NCBI RefSeq assembly: GCF_019797865.1
Contig: NZ_CP081869.1
Location: 806,001-870,000 of the forward strand
Length of the DNA stretch: 64,000 nucleotides
From: Chenggangzhangella methanolivorans
Lineage (GTDB): Bacteria; Pseudomonadota; Alphaproteobacteria; Rhizobiales; Methylopilaceae
Direction of reading: 5' to 3'
A program made the translations under genes and the position numbers. Positions 27,720 to 37,436 of the stretch are shown here, one piece after another. Each line of letters starts with the position of its first letter. Position 1 is the first letter of the stretch. The notes under the pieces are model-generated. The model did not search any database. It saw only the letters and a program-made list of their open reading frames with translations, and was not told the DNA's origin.

Positions 27720-28647
27720 TTACGCCGCCGTCCCGATCCGCTTGATCTCCCATTCGAGCTCCACCCCGGACGTCTCGCGCACGCGGCGGCGGACCTCCTC
27801 GCCGAGCCCCTCGATGTCGGCCGCGGTCGCGCCCCCGACATTGATGAGGAAATTGCAGTGCATCTCGGAGACCTGCGCGCCGCCGATCCGGTGGCCGCGC
27901 ATGCCGGCGGCGTCGATCAGCTTCCAGGCGGAGTTTCCGGGCGGGTTCTTGAAGGTCGAGCCGCCGGTGCGGCTCTTGATCGGCTGGTTGGTCTCGCGGT
28001 GCTCGGCGACGGCGTCCATTTCGGCGCGGATCTCGGCCTTGTCCCGAACCTCGCCCTGCATCAGCGCGCCGGTGAAGATGACGTCGGCGGGCGCGGAGGA
28101 GTGGCGATAGGTGTAGCCCATCTCGGCGTTCGAGAAGGTCCGCTTCGCGCCCGTCCGATCGACGCCGTAGACTTCGACGACGCGCTGGCAGGTCTCGGTC
28201 CCGTTCGCGCCCGCGTTCATGCGCAGCGCCCCGCCGATCGCGCCCGGAATGCCGTGGTAGAACGCGAAGCCGCCCAAACCGGCCTCATGGGCCGCGAGCG
28301 CGACGCGCTTGTCGGCCGCCGCGGCGCCGACAAGCAGCCGATCCGCGCCAACGCGCTCGATGCCGGCAAAAACTCTTGCCGAGCCTCACCACCACGCCCG
28401 GCACGCCGCCGTCGCGCACCAGGAGGTTCGAGCCGAGGCCGATCGGATAGAGCGGCGTTTCGGCCGGCAGGCGGGAGAGGAAATAAGCGAGGTCGTCCTC
28501 GTCTGACGGAGAGAACAGCGCTTCAGCCGGCCCGCCGACGCGGAACCAGGCGAGGTCGCCGAGCGCTTGGCCCACGACGAGCTTGCCGCGCAGATCGGGC
28601 ATGAGGGCCGTGAGGCGATCGGGGAGAGGCGGAGGTTGGCTGTGCAT
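27720..28647 (-). CDS. murB: UDP-N-acetylenolpyruvoylglucosamine reductase, frame broken
   Basis: FAD enzyme reducing UDP-GlcNAc-enolpyruvate to UDP-MurNAc, about 308 residues. The N-terminal part has W-F-R-V-G-G-P-A and the FAD motif [13 protein letters not shown]. The second part has the [16 protein letters not shown] segment, the Y-R-H-S region and the closing [13 protein letters not shown]. The break is in the A5 run at 28368-28372 (plus strand). Removing one A gives [16 protein letters not shown] and joins both halves. Only 19 nt separate its start from the hepT stop upstream. Confidence 0.95.
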
Positions 28648-28666
28648 CGCTCGCGCTTAACGGCCG

Positions 28667-29039
28667 CTACGGTTCTGAACCAGATGGCGGTTCGGGGAAG
28701 TGACGTTCGGTCATGACATCTATCGCCGCCTCGAGGGGCCCGAGATCGTCCTCATAGACGCTCCACAGGATATCGAGGTCGACCCGCTGATAGACGTGGC
28801 GGATGATGTTTCCAAGATTGGCGACGGCCGGCCAGTCGATGTCGGGAGCGTCCGTGGCTTTCCATTCGGCCGGGATATGTCGAGACGCTTCGCTCACGAT
28901 CTCGAGGAACCGCTCGAAAGCCGCGCGGGCGAACCTGTCGGTGCGGAGGGTGGTCGATCGTCTTCGCGTCGAGGAGCGACCGGATATCCTGAATGGCGAC
29001 GCTGATATGACCGAGCCGGTCTTTGACCTTCTCGTTCAT
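28667..29039 (-). CDS. hepT: HepT-like HEPN toxin (DUF86), frame broken
   Basis: About 124 residues when repaired; partner of the MNT nucleotidyltransferase just upstream, together a type VII HEPN/MNT toxin-antitoxin pair. The first part reads M-N-E-K-V-K-D-R-L-G-H-I-S-V-A-I-Q-D-I. Removing one base from the GGG at 28948-28950 joins it to F-A-R-A-A-F-E-R-F-L-E-I-V-S-E-A-S-R-H-I-P. The usual HEPN RNase motif R-x4-6-H is not matched: the region reads L-G-N-I-I-R-H-V-Y-Q, with Gly where the first Arg is expected, though the His and the Tyr that MntA can AMPylate are kept. Either a variant subfamily or a weakened toxin. It sits between murC and murB in the same orientation. Confidence 0.8.
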
Positions 29040-29341
29040 CAGAAGACCTCTATGGCGTCTCTCTCGAACGAACTCCTGAACGAGCCGTCCAGGCTTCGAC
29101 GCATGAGAACGTTAGCTTCCAGAGACGTTTCGTCCTCGATGGCCACGGCGACGCCCGAAAGGTCGATCAGCGAGAACTTGGCATGCGGATCAACCTCGAT
29201 CGCCACGTCGACGTCGCTGTCGGGTCGATTGTCCTGGCGCGCGCGCGAACCGAACAGGGCCATGTGGGTCACGCCCCTGGCCCTCAGCTTCGGCTCCAGC
29301 TCCAGAAGGCTCTGGATCAGATGTTCGCGCGACATCGTCAT
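29039..29341 (-). CDS. mntA: MntA-like nucleotidyltransferase antitoxin
   Basis: A 100-residue minimal nucleotidyltransferase. The catalytic pattern G-S-R-A-R-x7-S-D-V-D-V is complete (L-F-G-S-R-A-R-Q-D-N-R-P-D-S-D-V-D-V-A-I-E), with a third acidic position in the strand around E-A-N-V-L. Proteins of this type neutralise HepT by transferring AMP to a Tyr in its active site. Its stop overlaps the hepT start by one base and its start lies 26 nt after murC, so the pair is embedded in the division cluster and probably transcribed with it. A second Met two codons on (29335) is an equally good start. Confidence 0.85.
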   Translation of the reverse strand: MTMSREHLIQSLLELEPKLRARGVTHMALFGSRARQDNRPDSDVDVAIEVDPHAKFSLIDLSGVAVAIEDETSLEANVLMRRSLDGSFRSSFERDAIEVF

Positions 29342-29367
29342 GGCGTTCGTTCTAGCACGCCTCCAGT

Positions 29368-30775
29368 TCAGCTCTTAAGCGCCGCCAGCTCGTCCGGGAG
29401 CGCGGCGGCCCAGTAGGTGCTCGAGCCCGCGCCCCAGCAACACCACGTAGTCGCCTGGCCTGGCCACTCCCGCCACGACGCCCGCGAGCGCCTGCGGGCT
29501 CTCAAGCGGGATGACGTGGCGATGGCCGCGCGCCCGCAGGCCCGCGATCAGATCGTCGCGCTCGGCGCCCTCGATCGGCTGCTCGCCGGCCGCGTAGACG
29601 TCGGCGACGATCACCGTGTCGGCGTCGTTGAAGCAGCTCGAAAATCCGTCGAACAGCGCCTTGAGGCGCGAGTAGCGGTGCGGCTGGACGACGGCCACGA
29701 CATTGGCGTCCGTGGAAGCGCGCGCGGCCTTCAGGACGGCCGCGATCTCCACCGGATGGTGGCCGTAGTCGTCGAAGATCGTGACCCCGTTCCACTCGCC
29801 CACGCGGGTGAAGCGACGCTTCACGCCGCCGAACTTCGAGAGGCCCGCCCGGATCTGGTCCGGGGTCGCGCCGAGTTCATGGGCGACGGCGATGGCCGCG
29901 GTCGCGTTCAGCGCGTTGTGGCGGCCGGCCATCGGCAGCACGAGATCGTCGAGCGCGGTCTCGGCGCCGGACGTGCGGTCATGGATCGTCACGCGGAAGC
30001 GGCACTGGCCGCCCTTGAGGTCGAGGTCGCGCAGGCGCACGTCGGCCTGCGGGTTCTCGCCATAGGTCACGACCCGGCGGTCTTCGATCAGGCCCACCAT
30101 GTCCTGCACGGTCGGGTGGTCAAGGCACATCACCGCGAAGCCGTAGAACGGCACGTTCTCCACGAAGGAGCGGAACGCGGCCTTCACGGCGTCGAAGGTG
30201 CCGAAATGGTCGAGATGCTCGGGGTCGATGTTGGTGACGACCGCGACGTCGGCGGGAAGCTTGAGGAAGGTGCCGTCGCTCTCGTCGGCCTCCACCACCA
30301 TCCAGTCGCCGTCGCCCATGCGGGCGTTCGCGCCGTATGCGTTGATGATGCCGCCGTTGATGACGGTGGGATCGAGCCCGCCGGCGTCGAGCAGCGTGGC
30401 GACGAGCGAGGTCGTGGTGGTCTTGCCGTGCGTGCCGGCGATCGCGACGCAGGTCTTGAGCCGCATCAGCTCGGCGAGCATCTCGGCGCGGCGCACGACG
30501 GGCAGGCGGCGCTCGCGGGCGGCGGCGAGCTCGGCGTTGTTGCGCTTGATCGCCGAGGAGACGACCACGACCTCGGCCTTGCCGAGGTTTTCGGCCGCAT
30601 GGCCGATCGTGACCGCGACGCCCTTCTCGCGCAGGCGCTTGACGTTGGCGTTCTCGGCGGCGTCCGAGCCCTGCACCGTGTAGCCGAGATTGGCCAGCAC
30701 CTCGGCGATGCCCGACATGCCGATGCCGCCGATGCCGACGAAATGGATGGGCCCGATGTCGCGGGGAAGTTTCAT
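29368..30775 (-). CDS. murC: UDP-N-acetylmuramate--L-alanine ligase, C-terminus frameshifted
   Basis: About 469 residues; adds L-Ala to UDP-MurNAc. Visible: [15 protein letters not shown], the ATP loop [38 protein letters not shown], and [10 protein letters not shown]. The end should read [20 protein letters not shown]. An extra C in the run at 29432-29435 (plus strand) derails it. Removing it puts the stop at 29368-29370. The start lies 14 nt after murG. The mntA-hepT pair follows in place of a direct link to murB. Confidence 0.96.
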
Positions 30776-30789
30776 GGGTCGGCACGCGG

Positions 30790-31918
30790 TCAGTTCGAGG
30801 GAAGGACGGCTTCAGCTTCGGGCGGCAGACCGGCCGCTCGCCGCCGCCAATACCACATCTGCGAGCCGCGCGGCGGCGTCGGGCGCGCCGACGCGGCGGG
30901 CGGCGTCGGCGGCGGCGGCGAGGCCCGCGGCGTCCTCGAGGCGGACGGCGAGATCGTCGGCGAGCGCCTGGGGCGACAGGCGGGACTGCTCCCAGACGAC
31001 CGCGCCGCCCGCGAGCGCGAGCGCGTTGGCGTTGGCGAGCTGGTCGTTGTCGAGCGCGGGGCAGCGGCACGAGGATCGAGGGACGCCCGATCACCGCGAG
31101 CTCCGCGACCGTCGAGGCGCCGGCGCGCGCGATCACGAACTGGGCGAGCGCCATGTGGCCGGGCATGTCGGCGAAGAAGGAGGAGAGCTCGGCCTTCACG
31201 CCCGCGGCCGCATAGGCTGCGCGCGCGGCCTCGATGTCCTCGGGGCGGGCCTGCTGGGTCACGGCGAGCCGATCGCGCAGCTCCGTCGGCAACAGCGCGA
31301 GCGCGGCCGGCAGGATCTCGGAGATGAAGCGCGCCCCCTGGCTTCCGCCGAAGGCGAGCAGGCGAATGGGGTGGTGGTTGCTCGGCGGCCGGTAGGCGAC
31401 CTCGCTCGCCGCGATCACCTGCGGGCGCACAGGGTTGCCGACATGGACGGTCTCGCGGCCTTCCGGCGCGCCCGAGACCGTCGGGAAGCCTGTGGCGATC
31501 TTCGTCGCGAGCTTCGCCAGCATGCGGTTGGCGCGGCCCATCACGGCGTCTGCTCGTGAAGGATCACGGGCGCGCCGACGATGCGGGCCGCGACCAGCGG
31601 CGGGAAGGTCGGATAGCCGCCGAAGCCGACGACGGCCGCCGGCTCGACCTTGCGCAGGATCGAGACGCAGCGGACGACGCCGCGCGACAGCGTGAGGCCC
31701 AGCTTGGCGTAGGCCGCGGGCCCCGATCCGCGCAGCGTGTCGGCGGGGGCGGCGTGCAGCGCGCGCGCCGGGAAATGCGAGGCGTAGGCGAGCGCGCGCT
31801 CGTCGGTGATGAGCTCGACGGGGACGCCGCGCGCTGCGAGTTCGGTCGCGAGCGCTTCGGCCGGGAAGAGATGCCCGCCGGTGCCGCCCGCGGCGAGCAG
31901 GATCGGCCGACCGGTCAC
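30790..31918 (-). CDS. murG: UDP-GlcNAc:lipid I N-acetylglucosaminyltransferase MurG, two frame breaks
   Basis: Makes lipid II at the inner face of the membrane. N-terminal part: [36 protein letters not shown]-x-x. Middle: [30 protein letters not shown]. The first break is a missing T next to 31549 (restores H-E-Q-N-A-V-M-G-R-A-N). The second is near the G run 31058-31061 (joins V-P-L-P to [10 protein letters not shown]). The end in the third frame runs to a TGA at 30790. The GTG start at 31918 overlaps the ftsW stop (GTGA). Confidence 0.95.
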
Positions 31919-33090
31919 GCCGGGGCTCCGGCGGGCGCGTGGCCGCTCTTGCGGGCGTGACGCCTGATCTCGGCGGCGAGCGCGTCGGCGCGCGGGCGCT
32001 TGCGGGTGAGCGCCAGCAGCATGCCCATGCCGAGCGCGAGCGCGAACATCGAGGAGCCGCCGTAGGACACGAAGGGCAGCGTCATGCCCTTGGCCGGGAT
32101 CATGTGGAGGTTCACCGCCATGTTGATGGCCGACTGCAGGCCGAACAGCATGACGAGGCCGGCGATCGCGAGCCTTGTGAAGCCGTCCTGCGTGTTGCGG
32201 GCGTGGTAGAGGCCGCGCAGCACGATGAAGGCGTAGATCGACACGATCACCATGCAGAACAGCACGCCGAACTCCTCCGCGGTCACGGAGAAGATGAAGT
32301 CGGTGTGCCCGTCCGGGATGATGCGCTTGACGGTGCCCTCGCCCGGGCCCTTGCCGAACCAGCCGCCGGACGCGAAGGCCTCTGTGGCTTTCTCGATCTG
32401 GAAGTTGTCGCCGGTCTCGGGGTCGAGGAAGCGGTCGATGCGGCGCGCCACATGCGGCAGCACCTGATAGGCGGTGATGAGGCCGAAGGCCCCCGCCCCG
32501 CCGAGCCCGACCACCCAGATCCAGGGCAGGCCCGCGAGGAAGAACAGCACGCCCCAGACCGCCGTCGTCAGAACGGTCTGGCCGAGGTCGGGCTGAAGGA
32601 TGAGCAGGCCCACCACCGAGCCGAGCAGCACGGTGGAGAGGATGTGGCCCGGCATGTCGCGCCGCTCGGAGCCTTCGGCGAAGAGCCAGGCGGCGAGCAC
32701 GATGAAGGCCGGCTTCACGAATTCGGACGGCTGCACGACGATGCCGGCGAACGAGACCCAGCGCCGCGCGCCCTTGATCTCGGTGCCGTGGACGAGCGTC
32801 ACGGCGAGCAGAACCATGCCGCCCGCGAACACGATCCAGGCGAGCCTGCGCACCTGCCGCGGCGACAGAAACGAGATGCCGATCATGATGAGGAACGCCG
32901 GGGCGAGGAACAGCGCCTGGCGGTTCACGAAGTGGAACAGGTCGAGCCCGATGCGTTCGGCGACGGGGGGCGAGGCCGCGAGCGACAGGACGACGCCGAG
33001 GACCATGAGGCCGCTCACGGCGAAGAGCAGGGCCCGGTCGATGGTCCACCACCACTCGCCGAAGAGGGTGCGTTCCGCGCGGGAGATCAT
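31915..33090 (-). CDS. ftsW: Lipid II polymerase FtsW (SEDS family)
   Basis: A 391-residue membrane glycosyltransferase of the divisome with about ten hydrophobic segments. SEDS signatures are clear: K-G-A-R-R-W-V-S-F-A-G-I-V-V-Q-P-S-E-F-V-K, the L-Q-P-D-L-G-Q-T segment with the catalytic Asp region, G-W-F-G-K-G-P-G-E-G, H-T-D-F-I-F-S-V-T-A-E-E-F-G, and the C-terminal G-M-T-L-P-F-V-S-Y-G-G-S-S-M. The start at 33090 (M-I-S-R-A-E-R-T) fits related proteins. It is intact. An F1 palindrome lies between it and murD upstream. Confidence 0.97.
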   Translation of the reverse strand: MISRAERTLFGEWWWTIDRALLFAVSGLMVLGVVLSLAASPPVAERIGLDLFHFVNRQALFLAPAFLIMIGISFLSPRQVRRLAWIVFAGGMVLLAVTLVHGTEIKGARRWVSFAGIVVQPSEFVKPAFIVLAAWLFAEGSERRDMPGHILSTVLLGSVVGLLILQPDLGQTVLTTAVWGVLFFLAGLPWIWVVGLGGAGAFGLITAYQVLPHVARRIDRFLDPETGDNFQIEKATEAFASGGWFGKGPGEGTVKRIIPDGHTDFIFSVTAEEFGVLFCMVIVSIYAFIVLRGLYHARNTQDGFTRLAIAGLVMLFGLQSAINMAVNLHMIPAKGMTLPFVSYGGSSMFALALGMGMLLALTRKRPRADALAAEIRRHARKSGHAPAGAPA

Positions 33091-33228
33091 GGTTCTGTTC
33101 CACTCCGAAGAGCATGCGGCGCGTCGCGGCCCGGCGGGCGGAAAGGCGCGAGCCGAGAATGGACGGTTAGCGTTAATGAAGTTCGAACTGGGGCCGCCAA
33201 GCGAGATGCGCTGGAGCCAAAGCGCGTC

Positions 33229-33321
33229 ATCCCGGGCTTGACCCGGGATCCAGAACCGACGCGTCGTGGGGCTTGCCCATCCCTTATCGGTTCTGGATCC
33301 CGGCTCTTCGGCCGGGATGAC
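33229..33321. repeat. F1 palindromic element between murD and ftsW
   Basis: GTCATCCCGGGCTTGACCCGGGATCC on the left (its own hairpin CATCCCGGG...CCCGGGATC) and GGATCCCGGCTCTTCGGCC... on the right, mirrored around AGAACCG/CGGTTCT. This is the same core as the units of the array at 9.5-10.2 kb, but a single copy within the division cluster. Confidence 0.85.
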
Positions 33322-33328
33322 CCGGCGC

Positions 33329-34636
33329 TTAAAGCTGAAGTCCCAGCACGGCCCTGCGGAACGCTTCGCCGCGCTCCTCGAAATTGCGGAACTGGTCGAA
33401 GGAGGCGCAGGCCGGCGAGAACAGCACGACGGGCTCCGGATCGGCCGACGCCTCCGCGGCCTTCGCGGCGGCCTCGACCGCCTTGTCGACGGTCCCGCAG
33501 AAGTCGTGCGCGACGCCGTGCTCGCCAAGCGTCCTGGCGAAAGCCTCCGAGGCCTCGCCGACGAGAAACGCCTTCTCGACGCGCCCGAGCAGCGGAACCA
33601 GCGCCTCGATGCCGCCGGTCTTGGGCTTGCCGCCGAGGATCCAGAACGACTTCTCGAACGAGGCGAGCGCCTTCTCGGCGCTGTCGGCGTTTGTCGCCTT
33701 CGAGTCGTTGATGAACACGACGCGGCCAGGCGTCGAAATCTCCATCCGGTGCGCGAGACCCGGGAAGGTCGAAAAGCCCTTCAGGATCGCCGCGTCGTCG
33801 AGGCCGAGCGCACGGGCGACCGCGCGGACCGCGCTCGCGTTCTGGACGTTGTGCGCGCCGCGCAGCGCCCGGGCGCCGGAGAGGTCGAGCGGATCGTTCT
33901 CCGAAATCTTGACGACCTCGACGCCCGCGATCGCAAGCCGCTTCGCCATCGCGGCCGACCGCTCGTCGTCGACGCCGATCACAGCGGTCTTCGCGTTCAC
34001 CACCAGCCGCTCCTTGACGCCGGCGTAGCCGTCCATCGTGCCGTGGCGGTCGAGATGATCCTCGGAGAGGTTCAGCATCACCCCGACGGTCGGTGCGAGG
34101 GTCATGGTGAGGTCGATCTGGTAGGAGGAGCACTCCACCACATGGACGCGGTTCGGCGCGGGCGGCGCGAGCTCCAGCACCGGAACGCCGATGTTGCCGC
34201 CCATCTGCACGTCCCAGCCGGCCTCGCGCAGCACATGAGCGGTCAGCGCCGTGGTGGTGGACTTGCCGTTGGTGCCGGTGATCGCGACGAAGGGCGCGTC
34301 CGGCGCGATCGTGTCGCGCTCGCTGCAGAAGATCTGGATGTCGCCGATGACGCCGACGCCCGCGGCCTTGGCGAGCTCCACGCTCCAATGGGGCTTGGGA
34401 TGGGTGAGCGGCACGCCCGGCGCGAGCACCAAAAGCTCGAAACGGGAGAAGTCGCCCTCGCGCAGGTCGCCGGTCGGCAGGCCTTCGGCCTTGGCCTTCT
34501 CGACGCTCGCGGCGTTGTCGTCGAAGGCGGTGACGTCGGCGCCGCCCGCCACGAGGCTGCGCACGGTCGCAAGCCCCGAGCCGCCGAGCCCGAAGACCGC
34601 GACCTTCATGTCCTTGAACGCGGTCGCAGGCGTCAC
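33329..34636 (-). CDS. murD: UDP-N-acetylmuramoyl-L-alanine--D-glutamate ligase
   Basis: About 435 residues; adds D-Glu to UDP-MurNAc-L-Ala. N-terminal V-A-V-F-G-L-G-G-S-G-L-A-T, the ATP loop I-T-G-T-N-G-K-S-T-T-T-A, E-C-S-S-Y-Q-I-D-L-T, N-L-S-E-D-H-L-D-R-H-G-T-M-D-G-Y, F-I-N-D-S-K-A-T-N-A-D-S, and the closing V-V-L-F-S-P-A-C-A-S-F-D-Q-F-R-N-F. A GTG at 34636 is chosen because V-T-P-A-T-A-F-K-D-M-K-V-A-V-F-G aligns with the usual N-terminus; the ATG at 34609 is an alternative. An F2 palindrome lies upstream. Intact. Confidence 0.96.
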   Translation of the reverse strand: MTPATAFKDMKVAVFGLGGSGLATVRSLVAGGADVTAFDDNAASVEKAKAEGLPTGDLREGDFSRFELLVLAPGVPLTHPKPHWSVELAKAAGVGVIGDIQIFCSERDTIAPDAPFVAITGTNGKSTTTALTAHVLREAGWDVQMGGNIGVPVLELAPPAPNRVHVVECSSYQIDLTMTLAPTVGVMLNLSEDHLDRHGTMDGYAGVKERLVVNAKTAVIGVDDERSAAMAKRLAIAGVEVVKISENDPLDLSGARALRGAHNVQNASAVRAVARALGLDDAAILKGFSTFPGLAHRMEISTPGRVVFINDSKATNADSAEKALASFEKSFWILGGKPKTGGIEALVPLLGRVEKAFLVGEASEAFARTLGEHGVAHDFCGTVDKAVEAAAKAAEASADPEPVVLFSPACASFDQFRNFEERGEAFRRAVLGLQL

Positions 34637-34691
34637 GAGAGAGACGCCCGCCTCTGCGCGAGGTTGATCCAGAAGAAGGCGTTCTGGGGAG

Positions 34692-34821
34692 AGGCGCTGC
34701 GTGCGTCGGGACGCGCCGCGTCGCGTCGCTCCTCGGCATGAGGAGCCCTTAGACTCCACACATGCACCTTATGCTGAGGAGCCGTCCGCAGAACGGCGTC
34801 TCGAAGCACGCAGTTGGCCTC
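34692..34821. repeat. F2 palindromic element between mraY and murD
   Basis: Inner arms CTCCTCGGCATGAGGAG and CTTATGCTGAGGAG with right outer arm GGCGTCTCGAAGCACGCAGT; the left outer arm (GGCGCTGCGTGCGTCGGGAC) is partly decayed. Confidence 0.75.
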
Positions 34822-34850
34822 GATGTGGTCTTGCGAAGCAGCCATGCCCG

Positions 34851-35970
34851 TCACCTCAGCTTCAGCGTCGCAAGGCCCACGAGGGCCAGCACGACGGCGA
34901 TGATCCAGAAACGCACGACGACCTGGGGCTCCGACCAGCCGAGCTGCTCGAAGTGATGGTGGATCGGGGCCATGCGGAACACCCGCTTGCCCGTCAGCTT
35001 GAAGGAGGCGACCTGCACGATCACCGACACGGCCTCGAGCACGAACAGGCCGCCGATGATGGCGAGCACGATCTCATGCTTGGTCGCGACCGCGGTCGCG
35101 CCCAGCATGCCGCCGAGCGCGAGCGATCCGGTGTCGCCCATGAAGATCGAGGCCGGGGGCGCGTTGAACCAGAGGAAGCCGAGCCCCCCCCAGCATCGCG
35201 CCGCACACGACCGCGATCTCGCCGGTTCCGGTCGTGAAGTGGATCTGAAGGTACTCGGCGAAGAGCGCGTTGCCGGAGAGATAGGCGATGAAGCCGAAGC
35301 TCGCGGCCGCGATCATCACCGGCACGATCGCGAGGCCGTCGAGGCCGTCGGTGAGGTTCACGGCGTTGCCCGCGCCCACCAGCACCACCGCGCCGAACAG
35401 GACGAAGAACCAGCCGAGATCGAGCAACAGGTTCTTGAAGAACGGAAAGGCTAGCGAGGTCGAGAAGCCGAAGTCGAGGCCCGGCAGGCTCGCGGCGCGG
35501 AAGCCGCCCGGCTGGCCCGCGATCGCGATGCAGTAGACCGCGATGATGGCGATGGCGAATTCGAGGCCCAGTCGCATCTTGCCCGAATAGCCGGCGTGGG
35601 TCTGCTTCGTGACCTTGAGATAGTCGTCATAGAAGCCGATCGCGCCGAAGCCCACGGTGACGAACAGAACGATCCAGACGTAAGGATTGGCGAGGTTCCC
35701 CCACAGCAGCACCGAGGCGATCATCCCGGAGAGGATCATCAGCCCGCCCATGGTGGGGGTGCCGCGCTTGGAGAGGTGGGTGACCGGGCCGTCCGCTCGG
35801 ATCGGCTGGCCCTTGCCCTGCTTGATCCTGAGCGTGTCGATGATCAGCGGGCCGAACAGGAACACGAACAGCGCGCCCGTCATCACGGCGCCGCCGGTGC
35901 GGAACGTGATGTAGCGGAAGATGTTGAAGCCCGGAACGAGGTCCGAGAATTCGGCGAGGAAGCTGAGCAT
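34851..35970 (-). CDS. mraY: Phospho-MurNAc-pentapeptide transferase MraY, frame broken
   Basis: Polytopic enzyme that moves phospho-MurNAc-pentapeptide to undecaprenyl phosphate to form lipid I; about 370 residues. Visible: [35 protein letters not shown], and after the break [20 protein letters not shown] and [14 protein letters not shown]. The break is a one-base excess in a C8 run at 35184-35191 (plus strand). With seven bases the sequence reads [12 protein letters not shown]. The stop overlaps nothing; murF lies 9 nt upstream of its start. Confidence 0.96.
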
Positions 35971-35979
35971 GGTCGCGCT

Positions 35980-37436
35980 TTACCCGGCCGCCTGCGTCTC
36001 GTCGACCGTCGAAAGAGGCCGGAAGCGCTCTTTCATCGCGGCGACGACCGGGCCCATGCGCGAGCCGTTGGAGCCTTTCACCATGACGACGTCGCCGGCC
36101 TTCAGGCGATCGAGCAGCTTGGGCTGAAGCTCGGCGGCGGTCTCGGCCCATCCGCCGCGGCGCGCCTTGGGCAGCGCGTCGAAGAGCGACTTCATCAGCG
36201 GCCCGGCGCAGAACACGAGGTCGATGCGCGCCGCCGCCGCCGTCTCCGCCACCTTGGCGTGGAGCGCCGGCCCCTCGTCGCCGAGCTCCAGCATGTCGCC
36301 CAGCACGGCGATGCGGCGGCCCGTCGGCGGCGCCATGGTGTGGCCGAGCAGCGCGAGCGCCGAGCGCATCGAAGCGGGATTGGCGTTTAGCTTTCGTCGA
36401 TCACAAGCAGCGAGCCGCCTGCGACGCCGAGCTCGTGGCGCTGGCCGCGCCCGGCGGGCGGGGCGAACTTGGCGAGCGCGAGCGCGGCGAGCGCGAGGTC
36501 CGCGCCGGCGAGCTTGGCGGCCAGCAGCACGCCGAGCGCGTTCTGGACGACGTGGCGGCCGGGCGCGCCGATCTTGAAGGTGACGGGCTCGCCCAGGATG
36601 GTGGCGGCGACGCAGGAGCTCGTCTCCTTGAGCGCCAGCCGGTCGAGGCGAGAGTCCGCCGAGACGTGCTCGCCGAAGCTCCAGACCGCGGCGCCGCATT
36701 CGATGGCGGCGGCCTTCAGGCGCTCGTAATGGGCGTTGTCGCGATTGACGACCGCATGGCCGCCGCGCACCAGCCCCTCGAAGATCTCGGCCTTGGCGTC
36801 GGCGATGCCCTCGACGTTCTTGAAGGCTGCGAGATGGACGGGCTCGACGTTCGTCACCATCGCGACGTGCGGGCGCACCATCTTGGTGAGCGGGCGGATC
36901 TCGTCGGGGTGGTTCATGCCGATCTCGAACACGCCATAGGCGGCCGACTTCGGCAGGCGCGCGAGCGTGAGCGGCACGCCCCAATGGTTGTTGTAGGAGG
37001 CGGCGGAGGCGTGGGTCTGGCCGTCCTCCGCGAGCGCAAGGCGCAGCGCCTCCTTGGTCGAGGTCTTTCCGACCGAGCCCGTCACCGCGACGATCTTGGC
37101 GCGCGAGCGGGCGCGGGCCGCGATCCCGGTCGCGACCATCGCCTCGAGCACGTCCTTGACGATGAGGATCGGGCCGAAGGCCGACGCCTCGTCGGCGTGG
37201 GCCTCGTCCACGACCGCGAGGCTCGCTCCGCGGCCGAGCGCGTCGCCGACGAATTTGTGGCCGTCATGCACGTCGCCCTTGATGGCGAAGAACACGTCGC
37301 CGCGCCCGACCGTGCGGCTGTCGATCGAGACGCCCGTCAGCGCGCCGTCCGGACGGCCGGCGAGGCGCCCGGCGGTGGCGAGCGCGAGCTCCGGCGCGGA
37401 CCAGAGCGGCTCGGCGAATGCGGTCTGCGCGGTCAC
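35980..37436 (-). CDS. murF: UDP-MurNAc-tripeptide--D-alanyl-D-alanine ligase MurF, frame broken
   Basis: Adds D-Ala-D-Ala to complete the pentapeptide precursor; about 485 residues. N-terminal G-V-S-I-D-S-R-T-V-G-R-G-D-V-F-F-A, the ATP loop A-V-T-G-S-V-G-K-T-S-T-K-E, Y-N-N-H-W-G-V-P-L-T-L, F-E-I-G-M-N-H-P-D-E-I, and after the break A-N-P-A-S-M-R-S-A-L and A-V-L-G-D-M-L-E-L-G. The break is a missing base: adding G between 36387 and 36388 (plus strand) changes E-S-stop into E-S-Y-N-A-N-P-A-S. The GTG start at 37436 overlaps the murE stop (GTGA). Confidence 0.95.
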
